From: Ewingella allii
GTDB taxonomy: Bacteria > Pseudomonadota > Gammaproteobacteria > Enterobacterales > Enterobacteriaceae
DNA length: 64,000 bases
Assembly: GCF_044430645.1 (NCBI RefSeq)
Contig: NZ_JAWUDN010000002.1
Span: 381,080-445,079, forward strand
Direction: 5' to 3'
Under the pieces are notes generated by a model that saw only the letters and a program-made list of their open reading frames with translations, was not told where the DNA came from and did not search any database. How positions within the stretch are numbered: the first letter of the stretch is position 1; each line of letters opens with the position of its first letter. The position numbers and the translations under genes are program-made. This document shows positions 1 through 8,850 of the stretch, one piece after another.

Positions 1-1
1 G

Positions 2-808
2 GGGGCTTATCTCAAGCGCCCGGACGGCAGCCGCTTTATGCCAGATTTCGACCCGCGTGGCGAACTCGCGCCGCGCGACGTGGTGGCTCGCGCCATTGAC
101 CACGAGATGAAACGCCTCGGCGCGGACTGCATGTATCTCGACATCAGCCATCGCCCGCCGGAATTCATCATGCAGCACTTCCCAATGATTTACGAAAAGC
201 TGCTGTCGCTGGGTATTGATCTGACCAAAGAAGCCATCCCGATTGTTCCCGCCGCCCACTACACTTGCGGCGGCGTGATGGTCGACCAACACGGGCGCAC
301 CGACCTTGATGGCCTGTATGCCATCGGCGAAGTGAGCTATACCGGCCTGCACGGCGCCAATCGCCTGGCGTCAAACTCCCTGCTGGAGTGCGTGGTTTAC
401 GGCTGGTCGGCGGCAGAAGACATTATCAAGCGCCTGCCTCACGCCAAGCTGGCCAAACAGCTGCCGCCTTGGGATGAGAGCCGGGTTGATAACTCGGATG
501 AGCAAGTAGTGATTCAACATAACTGGCACGAATTGCGCCTGTTTATGTGGGACTACGTGGGCATCGTGCGTACCACCAAACGCCTTGAGCGCGCGCTGCG
601 CCGCATCATGACCCTCCAGCAAGAGATTGATGAGTATTACGCCAACTTTAGAATTTCCAACAACTTGCTGGAACTTCGTAACTTGGTTCAGGTAGCAGAA
701 CTGATCGTTCGCAGCGCCATGGAGCGAAAAGAGAGTCGCGGGTTGCACTTCACTCTCGACTACCCTGACCTGCTCGACGATCCGCAGCCAACCATTCTTC
801 AGCCTTAA
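2..808 (+). CDS. nadB: L-aspartate oxidase, C-terminal part (cut by window edge)
   Basis: FAD enzyme that oxidises L-aspartate to iminoaspartate, the first step of de novo NAD synthesis in the cytoplasm. The reading frame is open from base 2, so the N-terminal half lies outside the window; about 268 residues of a usual ~530 are present. Visible hallmarks are HYTCGGVMVDQHGRT and the FAD-site segment EVSYTGLHGANRLASNSLLE, followed by the helical C-terminal domain of the succinate dehydrogenase/fumarate reductase flavoprotein family. The adjacent trmN6 and srmB reproduce the E. coli order. Identification is secure; only the start is missing. Confidence 0.95.
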   Translation, partial: GAYLKRPDGSRFMPDFDPRGELAPRDVVARAIDHEMKRLGADCMYLDISHRPPEFIMQHFPMIYEKLLSLGIDLTKEAIPIVPAAHYTCGGVMVDQHGRTDLDGLYAIGEVSYTGLHGANRLASNSLLECVVYGWSAAEDIIKRLPHAKLAKQLPPWDESRVDNSDEQVVIQHNWHELRLFMWDYVGIVRTTKRLERALRRIMTLQQEIDEYYANFRISNNLLELRNLVQVAELIVRSAMERKESRGLHFTLDYPDLLDDPQPTILQP

Positions 809-823
809 ACTTGCTATTAGCTA

Positions 824-851
824 TTAACAGTGCGACGGATCGCACTGTTAA
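824..851. terminator. Convergent intergenic hairpin between nadB and trmN6
   Basis: Perfect 12-bp stem (TTAACAGTGCGA with its complement) closed by the tetraloop CGGA, between two converging genes. There is no strong T-run on either side, so factor-independent termination is likely but not certain. Confidence 0.5.
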
Positions 852-863
852 AACGCACGTTGC

Positions 864-1580
864 CTAATAATTCAGATAGAAATCAGTGATTAAACCGCGA
901 AACTCCGGGCTATAAACCCCTTCGCGTTCGCGTAAATCCATTTCTTGCAGATCGGCCTCGGTTAGTTGCTTACTAAGCACTAACAGCAGGCGATTCAGCG
1001 GCTTGCCCGGGCGATCGCGCACGGCGAGGCGACGGAAAGTAAACCATCCTTCTTGATGCGCTTTGGCTTCAAGCTGCAACCCAAGATCATAAGGCAGCAC
1101 CACGCAGAACTTGCCACTAGGCTGCAAAAGCTTATTGGCACAGTCGAGCAAGGCGGCGTGAGTCAGAGTCTCAGTATAACGGGCGGTATTGCGCGCCTTA
1201 TCGCGACAGGCCACGGCGGCCTCGAAATAAGGCGGATTGCTGACAATCAGGTCATAATGAGCCGGATGGGATTGGGCGACGAGATTGATATCTTGCGCGA
1301 AAACCTGAAGTCTTACGGCCCAAGGCGAAGCCTGAAAATTTTCCGCGGCCTGCTCGGCGGCGGGAATATCCAGCTCGACGGCATCAATCAGGACCGACTC
1401 GTCAGTTCTTTGCGCCAGCATCAGGGCGATAAGGCCGCTGCCTGAGCCGATATCCAGCACCCGAGTGGCTTGCTCAACCGGCGCCCAGGCCCCGAGCAGC
1501 ACGCCGTCGGTACCGACTTTCATTGCACAGCGATCGTGTGCCACAAAAAACTGTTTAAATGTAAATCCATTACGCCGCAT
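864..1580 (-). CDS. trmN6: tRNA1(Val) (adenine-37-N6)-methyltransferase
   Basis: SAM-dependent methyltransferase that modifies A37 of tRNA-Val (YfiC family). The protein begins RRNGFTFKQFFVAHDRCAM as in E. coli, then carries the SAM-binding motif LDIGSGSGL and the catalytic NPPY motif (SNPPYFE) typical of N6-adenine methyltransferases. The ATG at 1580 gives 238 residues, close to the usual ~245. In-frame GTG codons a few residues upstream, or a longer TTG start near 1685, are possible, and no strong ribosome site decides between them. It is divergent from srmB, as in E. coli. Confidence 0.9.
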   Translation of the reverse strand: MRRNGFTFKQFFVAHDRCAMKVGTDGVLLGAWAPVEQATRVLDIGSGSGLIALMLAQRTDESVLIDAVELDIPAAEQAAENFQASPWAVRLQVFAQDINLVAQSHPAHYDLIVSNPPYFEAAVACRDKARNTARYTETLTHAALLDCANKLLQPSGKFCVVLPYDLGLQLEAKAHQEGWFTFRRLAVRDRPGKPLNRLLLVLSKQLTEADLQEMDLREREGVYSPEFRGLITDFYLNY

Positions 1581-1766
1581 TGGCTGGCTGACCTTGACTT
1601 CGTTCACCACATTTTTCACCGTTAAACCATCAGCAAGACGGCCTGATATCCAGAACTGACGTAGCATAGGGGAAACATTCAGCAAGGAAAAGCCACGCTA
1701 GCCGCTTAAATAGGTGAAGATCGCGCCTAACACGTCTATAATCGGCGCCCCAAGTAGAGGTAGACC

Positions 1767-3098
1767 ATGACTGTAACGAATTTTTCCGAACTCGAACTCG
1801 ATGAACGCCTAATAGACGCCCTGAGCGAAAAAGGCTATAGCCGCCCGACTGTCATTCAGGCAGAGGCCATTCCGCCAGCGATGGACGGACGCGATGTGTT
1901 GGGTTCGGCTCCTACCGGCACCGGCAAAACAGCAGCGTTCTTGCTGCCTGCATTGCAGCATTTGCTGGATTTCCCGCGTAAGAAATCTGGTCCGCCACGT
2001 ATTCTTATTCTGACGCCAACCCGCGAACTTGCGATGCAGGTAGCTGAACAGGCGCGCGAACTCGCCAAGCACACTGATTTAGATATCGCTACCATCACTG
2101 GCGGCGTGGCGTACATGAACCACGCCGAAGTCTTTAGCGAAAATCAGGACATCGTGGTCGCCACCACGGGCCGCTTGCTGCAATACATCAAAGAAGAAAA
2201 CTTTGACTGCCGCGCCATTGAAACGCTGATCCTTGATGAAGCCGACCGCATGCTGGACATGGGCTTCGCGCAAGATATCGAAACCATTTCCGCCGAAGCG
2301 CGCTGGCGCAAACAGACGTTGTTGTTCTCTGCAACGCTGGAAGGCGAAGCCATTCGCGAGTTTGCCGAACGCATTCTGACCGAGCCGGTTGAGATCGAAG
2401 CCGATCCTTCTCGCCGCGAGCGCAAAAAGATTTTGCAGTGGTACTACCGTGCCGATGACGTCGCGCACAAGACCCAGATGCTGATCCACCTTCTGAATCA
2501 AGAAGATGTCACCAAGTCGGTGATCTTCGTGCGTAAACGCGAGCGCGTGCACGAGCTGGTTGCCTGGCTGCGTGAAGCAGGGATCAACTCCTGCTATCTT
2601 GAAGGGGAAATGGTTCAGGTTAAACGTACTGAAGCTGTAAAACGCATGGTTGAAGACCGCGTTAATGTGCTGGTTGCCACCGATATCGCCGCGCGCGGTC
2701 TGGATATCAACGACATCAGCCATGTGTTCAACTTCGACCTGCCGCTGACCGCAGACACCTACCTGCACCGTATCGGCCGTACTGGCCGTATGGGCCGCAA
2801 AGGGACTGCGATCTCCTTCGTCGAGGCGCATGACCATCTGCTGCTGGGCAAAATTGGCCGTTACCTGAATGAGCCACTGAAGCCGCGCGTGATTGATGAG
2901 CTGCGTCCGAAGACCAAAGCGCCAAGCGAGAAAACCACCGGCAAGCCGTCGAAGAAGGTGCTGGCGAAGCGTAAAGAGAAGCAAAAAGAAGCGCAGGTGA
3001 AATCAAAAGTTAAAGTGAAAGTGCGCCACCGCGACAGCAAAAACGTCGGTAAACGCCGCGTGAAAGCTGAAGTAGCCAGCAAAGGCAGCGCGAAATAA
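1767..3098 (+). CDS. srmB: DEAD-box ATP-dependent RNA helicase SrmB
   Basis: RNA helicase acting early in 50S ribosomal subunit assembly. Motifs in order: Walker A APTGTGKT (residues 48-55), PTREL (84-88), DEAD (157-160), SAT (188-190), then the second RecA fold with ARGLDI and HRIGRTGR. The C-terminal tail beyond about residue 385 is strongly basic (Lys/Arg-rich, low complexity), as expected for an RNA-binding extension. Length 443 residues, normal for the family. It is followed by a good terminator. Confidence 0.97.
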   Translation: MTVTNFSELELDERLIDALSEKGYSRPTVIQAEAIPPAMDGRDVLGSAPTGTGKTAAFLLPALQHLLDFPRKKSGPPRILILTPTRELAMQVAEQARELAKHTDLDIATITGGVAYMNHAEVFSENQDIVVATTGRLLQYIKEENFDCRAIETLILDEADRMLDMGFAQDIETISAEARWRKQTLLFSATLEGEAIREFAERILTEPVEIEADPSRRERKKILQWYYRADDVAHKTQMLIHLLNQEDVTKSVIFVRKRERVHELVAWLREAGINSCYLEGEMVQVKRTEAVKRMVEDRVNVLVATDIAARGLDINDISHVFNFDLPLTADTYLHRIGRTGRMGRKGTAISFVEAHDHLLLGKIGRYLNEPLKPRVIDELRPKTKAPSEKTTGKPSKKVLAKRKEKQKEAQVKSKVKVKVRHRDSKNVGKRRVKAEVASKGSAK

Positions 3099-3124
3099 GC
3101 CCCCCGAGCTTTCTCTTAAGCATA

Positions 3125-3152
3125 AAAAAACCGCCAATTAAGGCGGTTTTTT
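3125..3152. terminator. Bidirectional Rho-independent terminator (srmB / grcA)
   Basis: A-run, CCGCC stem, loop AATTAA, GGCGG and T-run. It is symmetric, so it can serve srmB on the plus strand and grcA on the minus strand. Confidence 0.85.
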
Positions 3153-3171
3153 ATTATCTCAGCTTTTCACT

Positions 3172-3191
3172 GCTCAATAGGTCTATTGAGC
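3172..3191. repeat. Perfect inverted repeat downstream of grcA
   Basis: Nine-base arms GCTCAATAG / CTATTGAGC separated by GT. The repeat lies just after the grcA stop codon on the grcA mRNA strand, and imperfect AGCTTT/AAAGCT flanks lengthen the stem. It may protect the 3' end of a very abundant mRNA or assist termination. Confidence 0.6.
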
Positions 3192-3197
3192 GAAAGC

Positions 3198-3581
3198 TTA
3201 CAGACTTTCAGTGAAAGTACGGGTGATCACGTCGCGCTGCTGTTCTGGCGTCAGTGAATTGAAACGTACCGCGTAGCCTGAAACACGAATAGTCAGCTGT
3301 GGGTACTTTTCAGGATGCTTCACAGCATCTTCCAAGGTTTCACGGCGCATCACGTTGACATTAAGATGCTGGCCGCCCTCAACGCGAACCGTTGGCTGGA
3401 ACTCCATCGGCACTTCGCGATACTCGATTTGGCCCAGTTCGCTGACTGCGACAATCTGATCTTCTTCATAGCCCGCTTTTGCACATACGCAGCGCGCTTC
3501 TGCTTTCTCGTCGTCCAGCAGCCAGAAAGAGTTTTTCAATGCTTCATTATTGGCTTTAGTAATTTGAATACCGGTGATCAT
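3198..3581 (-). CDS. grcA: Autonomous glycyl radical cofactor GrcA
   Basis: Small spare-part protein that replaces the damaged glycyl-radical domain of pyruvate formate-lyase under acid or oxygen stress (YfiD). At 127 residues it has the same length as the E. coli protein. The radical-glycine segment IRVSGYAVRFNSLT lies near residue 102 and is followed by the conserved C-terminus RTFTESL. The substrate-proximal motif VEGGQHLNVNV is also intact. Regulation: two FNR-type boxes lie upstream (3690-3703 and 3784-3797), consistent with anaerobic induction. Confidence 0.97.
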   Translation of the reverse strand: MITGIQITKANNEALKNSFWLLDDEKAEARCVCAKAGYEEDQIVAVSELGQIEYREVPMEFQPTVRVEGGQHLNVNVMRRETLEDAVKHPEKYPQLTIRVSGYAVRFNSLTPEQQRDVITRTFTESL

Positions 3582-3661
3582 GTGTTGCCTCCATTAATGG
3601 CTACGATACTGTAAACAAGCTGCCGCCAAGGAATGACAGCAATACCTTGCTCCTGATGACC

Positions 3662-3797
3662 TGTATAACAGTTGGGCACCCCGCGTTCCTTGATAAATAT
3701 CAACTTTAGCCTTGGGGTGTTAGGCGCCCTGCGGCAAATTTATGTTTTATATCAATTTTTTCCAGCCCTCCCTTCAATTAATATTGTTAAATATCAA
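3662..3797 (-). promoter_or_regulatory. grcA promoter with two FNR boxes
   Basis: Proximal box 3690-3703 is TTGAT-AAAT-ATCAA, a perfect FNR palindrome. Distal box 3784-3797 is TTGTT-AAAT-ATCAA (one mismatch). A -10-like TATACA reads on the minus strand at 3667-3662, which puts the proximal box near -41 from the inferred start, the class II activator position. In E. coli the yfiD promoter also has two FNR sites; the spacing here (94 bp centre to centre) is wider. The rest of the 3582-3919 gap must also hold the ung promoter. Confidence 0.75.
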
Positions 3798-3919
3798 TTA
3801 AATTTGATCGGGCCTGATACACCCTGCTGTTTGCATTTTGATAACAGGGTAAGGTTTCACTCAAATCCGCTTGCAGGTAAGCTAACGCGATTGAAATTAC
3901 AAACAAAAGGAGCGCGTTA

Positions 3920-4600
3920 ATGTCCACGACCCTGACATGGCATGACGTCATTGGTGCCGAAAAAGAACAACCCTACTTCATTGATACCCTGAAGTATGTC
4001 GCCAGCGAACGCGCGGCGGGAAAAACGATCTATCCTCCGCAGGCTGACGTGTTCAACGCCTTCCGCTCCACCGAACTGTGCGATGTTAAAGTAGTGATCC
4101 TGGGCCAAGACCCTTACCACGGGCCGAATCAGGCACACGGCCTCTCCTTCTCCGTTCGCCCGGGAATTCCTGCTCCGCCCTCTTTAGTTAACATGTACAA
4201 AGAGCTGGCGACTGACATTCCGGGCTTCGAGCGCCCCTCACACGGCTACCTGCAAAGCTGGGCTGACCAAGGCGTGCTGCTGCTCAACACCGTGCTGACC
4301 GTCGAAGGCGGCCAGGCTCACTCCCACGCTAAATTGGGCTGGGAAACCTTCACTGATAAAGTGATAGCCGCGCTGAATGAACATCGCCAGGGCGTGGTGT
4401 TCCTGCTGTGGGGCTCACACGCGCAGAAGAAAGGCAGCTTTATTGATACTCAGCGCCACCACGTGCTGAAAGCGCCGCACCCTTCGCCGCTGTCGGCCCA
4501 TCGCGGTTTTCTCGGCTGCAAACACTTCTCCGCTACCAATGAACTGCTGAAAAAACAGGGGCTGGAGCCGATAAACTGGATGCCAGAACTTCCCGCTTAA
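3920..4600 (+). CDS. ung: Uracil-DNA glycosylase
   Basis: Removes uracil from DNA, the first step of base excision repair. Family 1 motifs are complete: water-activating loop GQDPYHGP (residues 62-69, catalytic Asp64) and the DNA-intercalating loop HPSPLSAHRGF with His187. Length 226 residues, as usual. The start is supported by AAAAGGAG seven bases upstream. In E. coli ung neighbours yfiF; here its neighbour is grpE. Confidence 0.97.
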   Translation: MSTTLTWHDVIGAEKEQPYFIDTLKYVASERAAGKTIYPPQADVFNAFRSTELCDVKVVILGQDPYHGPNQAHGLSFSVRPGIPAPPSLVNMYKELATDIPGFERPSHGYLQSWADQGVLLLNTVLTVEGGQAHSHAKLGWETFTDKVIAALNEHRQGVVFLLWGSHAQKKGSFIDTQRHHVLKAPHPSPLSAHRGFLGCKHFSATNELLKKQGLEPINWMPELPA

Positions 4601-4620
4601 CTGTTGATTATGAAAACAAA

Positions 4621-4644
4621 AAAGGCATCCCGAAGGATGCCTTT
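4621..4644. terminator. Bidirectional terminator between ung and grpE
   Basis: Ten-bp stem AAAGGCATCC / GGATGCCTTT with tetraloop CGAA, flanked by A- and T-rich runs, between two converging genes. Confidence 0.85.
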
Positions 4645-4662
4645 CTAACAAAAGCGACAGGC

Positions 4663-5250
4663 TTATGCCTTGGCTTTTGACACCGCAACCATCGCAGGGC
4701 GAAGCAGGCGACCGTTCAGCGTGTAACCTTTCTGCATAACCATCATGACGTGGTTAGGCGCCAAGTCTTCTGACTCCATCAGCGTCATTGCCTGGTGCAA
4801 TTCAGGATTGAAAGGCACGTGAATGTCGGCAACCACTTCCAGACCAAACTTGCGGACGGCATCGAGCAGTGATTTCAGCGTTAATTCAACACCTTCGACC
4901 AGAGCAGTCAGTTCGGCGTTAGATTTATCCGCCATGTCGAGCGCACGTTCCAGGTTATCAATAACCGGCAACAGCTCACCGGAGAATTTCTCCAGTGCGA
5001 ATTTATGGGCTTTCTCAATATCCAGCTCGGTGCGGCGGCGGATATTTTCCACTTCCGCTTTAGCACGCAGCAAGCTATCACGCTCGCGCTGCTGAGCTTC
5101 TTTCAATTGATTTTCCAGTTCTGCAATACGCTCGTCGCGCGGATCAACGACGTCTGCCGCCTCAGTTTCCGCTTCCGTATGCAGCGCTTGCTCCTGATTT
5201 AACTCATCAGAGACTTGCTCGTTAGGCGTCTTATGTTCTTTACTACTCAT
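4663..5250 (-). CDS. grpE: Nucleotide exchange factor GrpE
   Basis: Co-chaperone that releases ADP from DnaK in the heat-shock chaperone cycle. The acidic, disordered N-terminus (residues 1-40) is followed by a long coiled-coil helix (about 40-90: RIAELENQLKEAQQRERDSL...) and the C-terminal beta domain with GVELTLKSLLDAVRKFGLE and NPELHQAMT. Length 195 residues, typical. A sigma-32 promoter lies upstream at 5293-5320. It is divergent from nadK, as in E. coli. Confidence 0.96.
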   Translation of the reverse strand: MSSKEHKTPNEQVSDELNQEQALHTEAETEAADVVDPRDERIAELENQLKEAQQRERDSLLRAKAEVENIRRRTELDIEKAHKFALEKFSGELLPVIDNLERALDMADKSNAELTALVEGVELTLKSLLDAVRKFGLEVVADIHVPFNPELHQAMTLMESEDLAPNHVMMVMQKGYTLNGRLLRPAMVAVSKAKA

Positions 5251-5292
5251 GAATATCTCCGCGTTTTAGCATTAATCTTGCTACTGGGCTTA

Positions 5293-5320
5293 TTATGGGG
5301 ATCAAAACCGTTGTTTCAAG
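5293..5320 (-). promoter_or_regulatory. Sigma-32 (RpoH) heat-shock promoter of grpE
   Basis: On the minus strand the -35 element CTTGAAA (5320-5314) and the -10 element CCCCATAA (5300-5293) are separated by 13 bases. This matches the RpoH consensus, as expected for grpE. Confidence 0.88.
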
Positions 5321-5385
5321 GTTTGCTTTTAAAGGTTCAGACATAATGCAGGCGTGACAAAAGCCTATTGAGGATAACCACCGCA

Positions 5386-6264
5386 ATGAATAAAAAATTT
5401 GAGTGCATAGGCATCGTTGGCCACCCCCGCCATCCATCAGCACTCGCCACCCATGAAATGCTTTATCACTGGCTGGTTTCCAAGGGCTATGAAGTGATGG
5501 TGGAACGCACGGTGGCTCAAGATCTTAAGCTGGAAGGCGCACAAACGGGCAGCCTTGCAGATATCGGTAAAAAGGCCGATTTAGCCGTTGTCGTTGGGGG
5601 TGACGGGAATATGCTGGGCGCAGCGCGGGTGCTGGCGCGCTATGACATCAAAGTCATCGGCGTCAACCGCGGTAACCTCGGTTTTCTTACCGATCTTGAC
5701 CCCGATAACGCCTTGCAGCAGCTTGACGACGTGTTAAAAGGGGAATACCTCAGCGAGCAGCGTTTCCTGTTGGAAGCCCTTGTGCGCTGCGAAGACCGCC
5801 AATGCCGCGTCAGCACGGCGATCAATGAAGTGGTGCTTCACCCCGGCAAAGTTGCACATATGATTGAATTTGAAGTCTATATTGATGACAAATTCGCCTT
5901 CTCACAGCGCTCCGATGGCCTGATTATCTCGACGCCGACCGGCTCTACTGCCTACTCGCTTTCCGGCGGCGGCCCGATTTTAACCCCCACGCTGGATGCC
6001 ATCGCGCTGGTGCCGATGTTCCCTCACACCCTGTCGGCCAGACCCTTGGTGATTAACAGTAGCAGCACCATCTGCCTGAAATTCTCTAATATCAGCAGTG
6101 ACTTAGAGATAAGTTGCGACAGTCAAATCGCCCTGCCGATTCAGCAAGGGGAAGAAGTGGTGATTCGCCGTAGTGACTACCACCTCAACTTGATCCACCC
6201 AAAAGACTATAGCTATTTCAATACGTTGAGCACCAAACTAGGCTGGTCGAAGAAATTGTTCTGA
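5386..6264 (+). CDS. nadK: NAD kinase
   Basis: ATP-dependent phosphorylation of NAD to NADP. The start at 5386 (MNKKFECIGIVGHPRHP) gives 292 residues, the E. coli length; an in-frame start 18 bases upstream is less likely. Key motifs are GGDGNMLGAAR (from about residue 72), NRGNLGFLTDL and the NAD-binding TGSTAYSLSGGGPI. The C-terminus FNTLSTKLGWSKKLF is conserved. Confidence 0.97.
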   Translation: MNKKFECIGIVGHPRHPSALATHEMLYHWLVSKGYEVMVERTVAQDLKLEGAQTGSLADIGKKADLAVVVGGDGNMLGAARVLARYDIKVIGVNRGNLGFLTDLDPDNALQQLDDVLKGEYLSEQRFLLEALVRCEDRQCRVSTAINEVVLHPGKVAHMIEFEVYIDDKFAFSQRSDGLIISTPTGSTAYSLSGGGPILTPTLDAIALVPMFPHTLSARPLVINSSSTICLKFSNISSDLEISCDSQIALPIQQGEEVVIRRSDYHLNLIHPKDYSYFNTLSTKLGWSKKLF

Positions 6265-6305
6265 TACCAAAGGCTGCCCCAGAAAAAATATTGCGCCAGG
6301 GACTT

Positions 6306-6363
6306 TACTGTATATAAAACCAGTTTATACTGTATGAAATTACAGGTCTGTTGTTTTGTACAG
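6306..6363 (+). promoter_or_regulatory. recN SOS promoter with three LexA boxes
   Basis: Three CTG-N10-CAG boxes are stacked before recN: 6308-6323 (CTGTATATAAAACCAG), 6330-6345 (CTGTATGAAATTACAG) and 6348-6363 (CTGTTGTTTTGTACAG). A -10-like TATACT at 6326-6331 lies between the first two, so LexA binding would cover the core promoter. This multi-box arrangement is known for recN and implies tight SOS control. Confidence 0.9.
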
Positions 6364-6373
6364 GAAGGTGATC

Positions 6374-8035
6374 ATGCTGGCGCAATTAACTATCAGTAAC
6401 TTTGCCATCGTTCGTGAGTTAGACATCGATTTTCACAGCGGTATGACGGCAATCACCGGCGAAACCGGCGCAGGTAAATCCATTGCTATCGACGCCTTAG
6501 GTTTGTGCCTCGGCAACCGGGCTGATGGCAGCACCGTGCGTCTGGGGGCTAATCGCGCCGATATCTGCGCGCGTTTCACTCTGGCTGACACCCCTTCTGC
6601 AAAACAATGGCTGGCCGAAAATCAGCTCGACGAAGGTAATGACTGCTTACTGCGCCGCACCATCAGCGCGGACGGTCGTTCTCGCAGCTTTATCAATGGC
6701 ACCCCTGTCCCGCTTTCCCAAATGCGTGAAATTGGTCAGCATCTGATTCAGATCCACGGCCAGCATGCACACCAACTCCTGCTGAAACCTGAACATCAAA
6801 AACAGCTACTGGATGCCTATGCAGACCAGCCACTGCTGCTGGCGCAAATGCGTCAGGCTTACCAGAACTGGCACCAGAGCTGTCGCCAGCTGGCGCAGTA
6901 TCAACAGCAAGTCACCGAGCGCGAGGCGCGTCGGCAGCTGTTGCAATACCAGTTGAAAGAGCTGAACGAGTTTGCCCCGCAGGCTGGTGAATATGAGCAG
7001 ATCGACGAAGAGTACAAACTGCTGGCGAATAGCGGGCAGGTGATGTCACTGAGCCAGAACGCGCTCTATTTGCTGGCCGATGGCGACGATCAAAACGTGG
7101 TCAGCCTGCTGTATAGCGCTAAAAGCCAGCTAACCGAACTGGCCGAAATCGACAGCAAAATTAATGAGCTGATCGTGATGCTTGACGACGCCTCCATCCA
7201 AATCAGTGAAGCCAGCGATGAGTTGCGCCACTACAGCGAGCGGATGGAAATCGACCCGAATCGCATGTTTGAGCTAGAGCAGAGACTCTCTCGCCAACTG
7301 AGTTTAGCGAAAAAGCATCACGTTTCTGCCGAAGAGTTGCCAACCCTGCATCGCCAGCTGTTGGACGAGCAGCAGATGCTCGACGAGCACGAAACCAATC
7401 AGGCAGAACTTAGCGAAGCCGTTAACCTGCACTATCAGCAAGCACTGAGCATTGCCCAGCAGCTGCACGATAAGCGCAAGTTCTATGCGGATGAACTGAC
7501 TCGCCTGATCACCGACAGCATGCAAAGCCTGTCGATGCCACACGGTAAATTTAAGATTCAAGTTCAGTTTGTTCCCGAGCACTTAAGTCAGGAAGGTGCC
7601 GATCGTCTGGAATTTCAGGTCACCACCAACCCAGGCCAGCCATTACAGGCTCTGGCGAAAGTGGCCTCCGGCGGTGAACTGTCCCGCATCGCACTGGCGA
7701 TTCAGGTGATCACGGCGCAGAAAATGGAAACCCCGGCGCTGATTTTCGATGAAGTGGATGTCGGCATCAGCGGCCCGACCGCCGCTATCGTCGGCAGACT
7801 GCTGCGCCAGTTGGGTGAGTCTACGCAGGTGATGTGTGTGACCCACTTACCGCAGGTAGCGGGTTGTGGTCATCAACATTATTTTGTGAGCAAAGATACC
7901 GACGGGGAAGCCACTGAAACCCAAATGAATCGACTGGATAAAAAAGCCAGATTGCAGGAACTGGCGCGTCTGCTGGGCGGTAGCGAAGTCACCAGAAACA
8001 CCCTTGCCAACGCCAAAGAACTGCTCGCAGCTTAA
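6374..8035 (+). CDS. recN: DNA repair protein RecN (SMC-like)
   Basis: SMC-family ATPase for double-strand break repair. The start at 6374 gives MLAQLTISNFAIVREL and 553 residues, matching E. coli; the ATG 18 bases upstream would lie inside the operator region. Walker A GETGAGKS is at about residues 30-37. The middle is a long coiled coil, and the C-terminal ABC half has the signature VASGGELSR and Walker B ALIFDEVDVG. Controlled by three LexA boxes immediately upstream. Confidence 0.97.
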   Translation: MLAQLTISNFAIVRELDIDFHSGMTAITGETGAGKSIAIDALGLCLGNRADGSTVRLGANRADICARFTLADTPSAKQWLAENQLDEGNDCLLRRTISADGRSRSFINGTPVPLSQMREIGQHLIQIHGQHAHQLLLKPEHQKQLLDAYADQPLLLAQMRQAYQNWHQSCRQLAQYQQQVTEREARRQLLQYQLKELNEFAPQAGEYEQIDEEYKLLANSGQVMSLSQNALYLLADGDDQNVVSLLYSAKSQLTELAEIDSKINELIVMLDDASIQISEASDELRHYSERMEIDPNRMFELEQRLSRQLSLAKKHHVSAEELPTLHRQLLDEQQMLDEHETNQAELSEAVNLHYQQALSIAQQLHDKRKFYADELTRLITDSMQSLSMPHGKFKIQVQFVPEHLSQEGADRLEFQVTTNPGQPLQALAKVASGGELSRIALAIQVITAQKMETPALIFDEVDVGISGPTAAIVGRLLRQLGESTQVMCVTHLPQVAGCGHQHYFVSKDTDGEATETQMNRLDKKARLQELARLLGGSEVTRNTLANAKELLAA

Positions 8036-8147
8036 AAAGCTCAACTTTTTTACGATTCTGCGGTCATACAGGTGCCCTGCAAAGGTTTCAAACTGATGAA
8101 ATGTCTATTATCATCGGCATCTTATGCCCTAAAGGAATGTAACGACT

Positions 8148-8492
8148 ATGCGCTGTAAAACGCTAACTGCCGCCGCAGTAACTCTTGTAATGCTGACTGC
8201 GGGCTGTTCCACACTGGAAAAGGTGGTTTATCGGCCTGACATCAATCAGGGGAACTACTTGGCTCCTGCTGATGTTCAAAAGATTCATACCGGCATGACC
8301 AAGCAACAAGTGGCTTATGTCCTTGGTACCCCGATGCTGGACGACCCGTTTGGTAATGACACTTGGTACTACGTTTTCCGCCAGCAGCCTGGCCATGAAG
8401 GCGTGAAGCAACAAACCTTGACGCTGACCTTTAACCAAGCGGGAACGCTGACTAACGTTGATAACAAACCTGCGTTAAGCGACAAGAATTAA
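8148..8492 (+). CDS. bamE: Outer membrane assembly lipoprotein BamE (SmpA)
   Basis: Small lipoprotein of the BAM complex that folds beta-barrel proteins into the outer membrane. The signal peptide ends in lipobox LTAGC with lipidated Cys20. The SmpA/OmlA fold shows IHTGMTKQQVAYVLGTP and TWYYVFRQQPG. Length 114 residues. It follows recN after 112 bases, as in related genomes, and is followed by a bidirectional terminator. Confidence 0.96.
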   Translation: MRCKTLTAAAVTLVMLTAGCSTLEKVVYRPDINQGNYLAPADVQKIHTGMTKQQVAYVLGTPMLDDPFGNDTWYYVFRQQPGHEGVKQQTLTLTFNQAGTLTNVDNKPALSDKN

Positions 8493-8541
8493 TCTCCCTC
8501 CTGATGCTTGCTGGCAGCAGCCAGAATCCATCCTCGGGGTA

Positions 8542-8574
8542 AAAAAATAAGGCGCTCAAGGCGCCTTATTTTTT
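8542..8574. terminator. Bidirectional terminator between bamE and rnfH
   Basis: AAAAAATAAGGCGC, a short loop, then GCGCCTTATTTTTT. The stop codon of rnfH (minus strand, 8568-8566) is embedded in the downstream arm. Confidence 0.85.
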
Positions 8575-8850
8575 AGACTTTTCTGCTCGCAGACGCCTAA
8601 GCTCTTTTGGATCAGCAATCAGCGGCCGGTAAATTTCAATTCGGTCGCCGTCGGAGATAGTGTCCGTTAGCTTCACTGGGCGGCTGTACACGCCGACTTT
8701 ATTGCTCTTGAGGTCGATGTCCTTCCTCAGCTCCAATAAACCCGAGGCAACGATCGCTTGTTCCACCGTGCTGCCTTCTTCCAGCTTCACCGTGCGCAGA
8801 TACTGCCGTTCAGGTAACGCATAAACCACCTCAACGCGGATCTCAGACAC
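8566..8850 (-). CDS. rnfH: RnfH family ubiquitin-fold protein
   Basis: 94-residue beta-grasp protein of unclear function, named for proximity to rnf genes in other bacteria. Conserved segments are VEVVYALPERQYL near the N-terminus and GDRIEIYRPLIADPKELRR near the C-terminus. Its start overlaps the end of ratA by 8 bases, indicating translational coupling in a ratA-rnfH operon. Confidence 0.93.
   Translation of the reverse strand: MSEIRVEVVYALPERQYLRTVKLEEGSTVEQAIVASGLLELRKDIDLKSNKVGVYSRPVKLTDTISDGDRIEIYRPLIADPKELRRLRAEKSKK

Noticed and set aside
2079..2984. 301-codon minus-strand frame inside srmB
   Set aside because: Antisense shadow of a highly conserved helicase gene; composition reflects the complementary codons.
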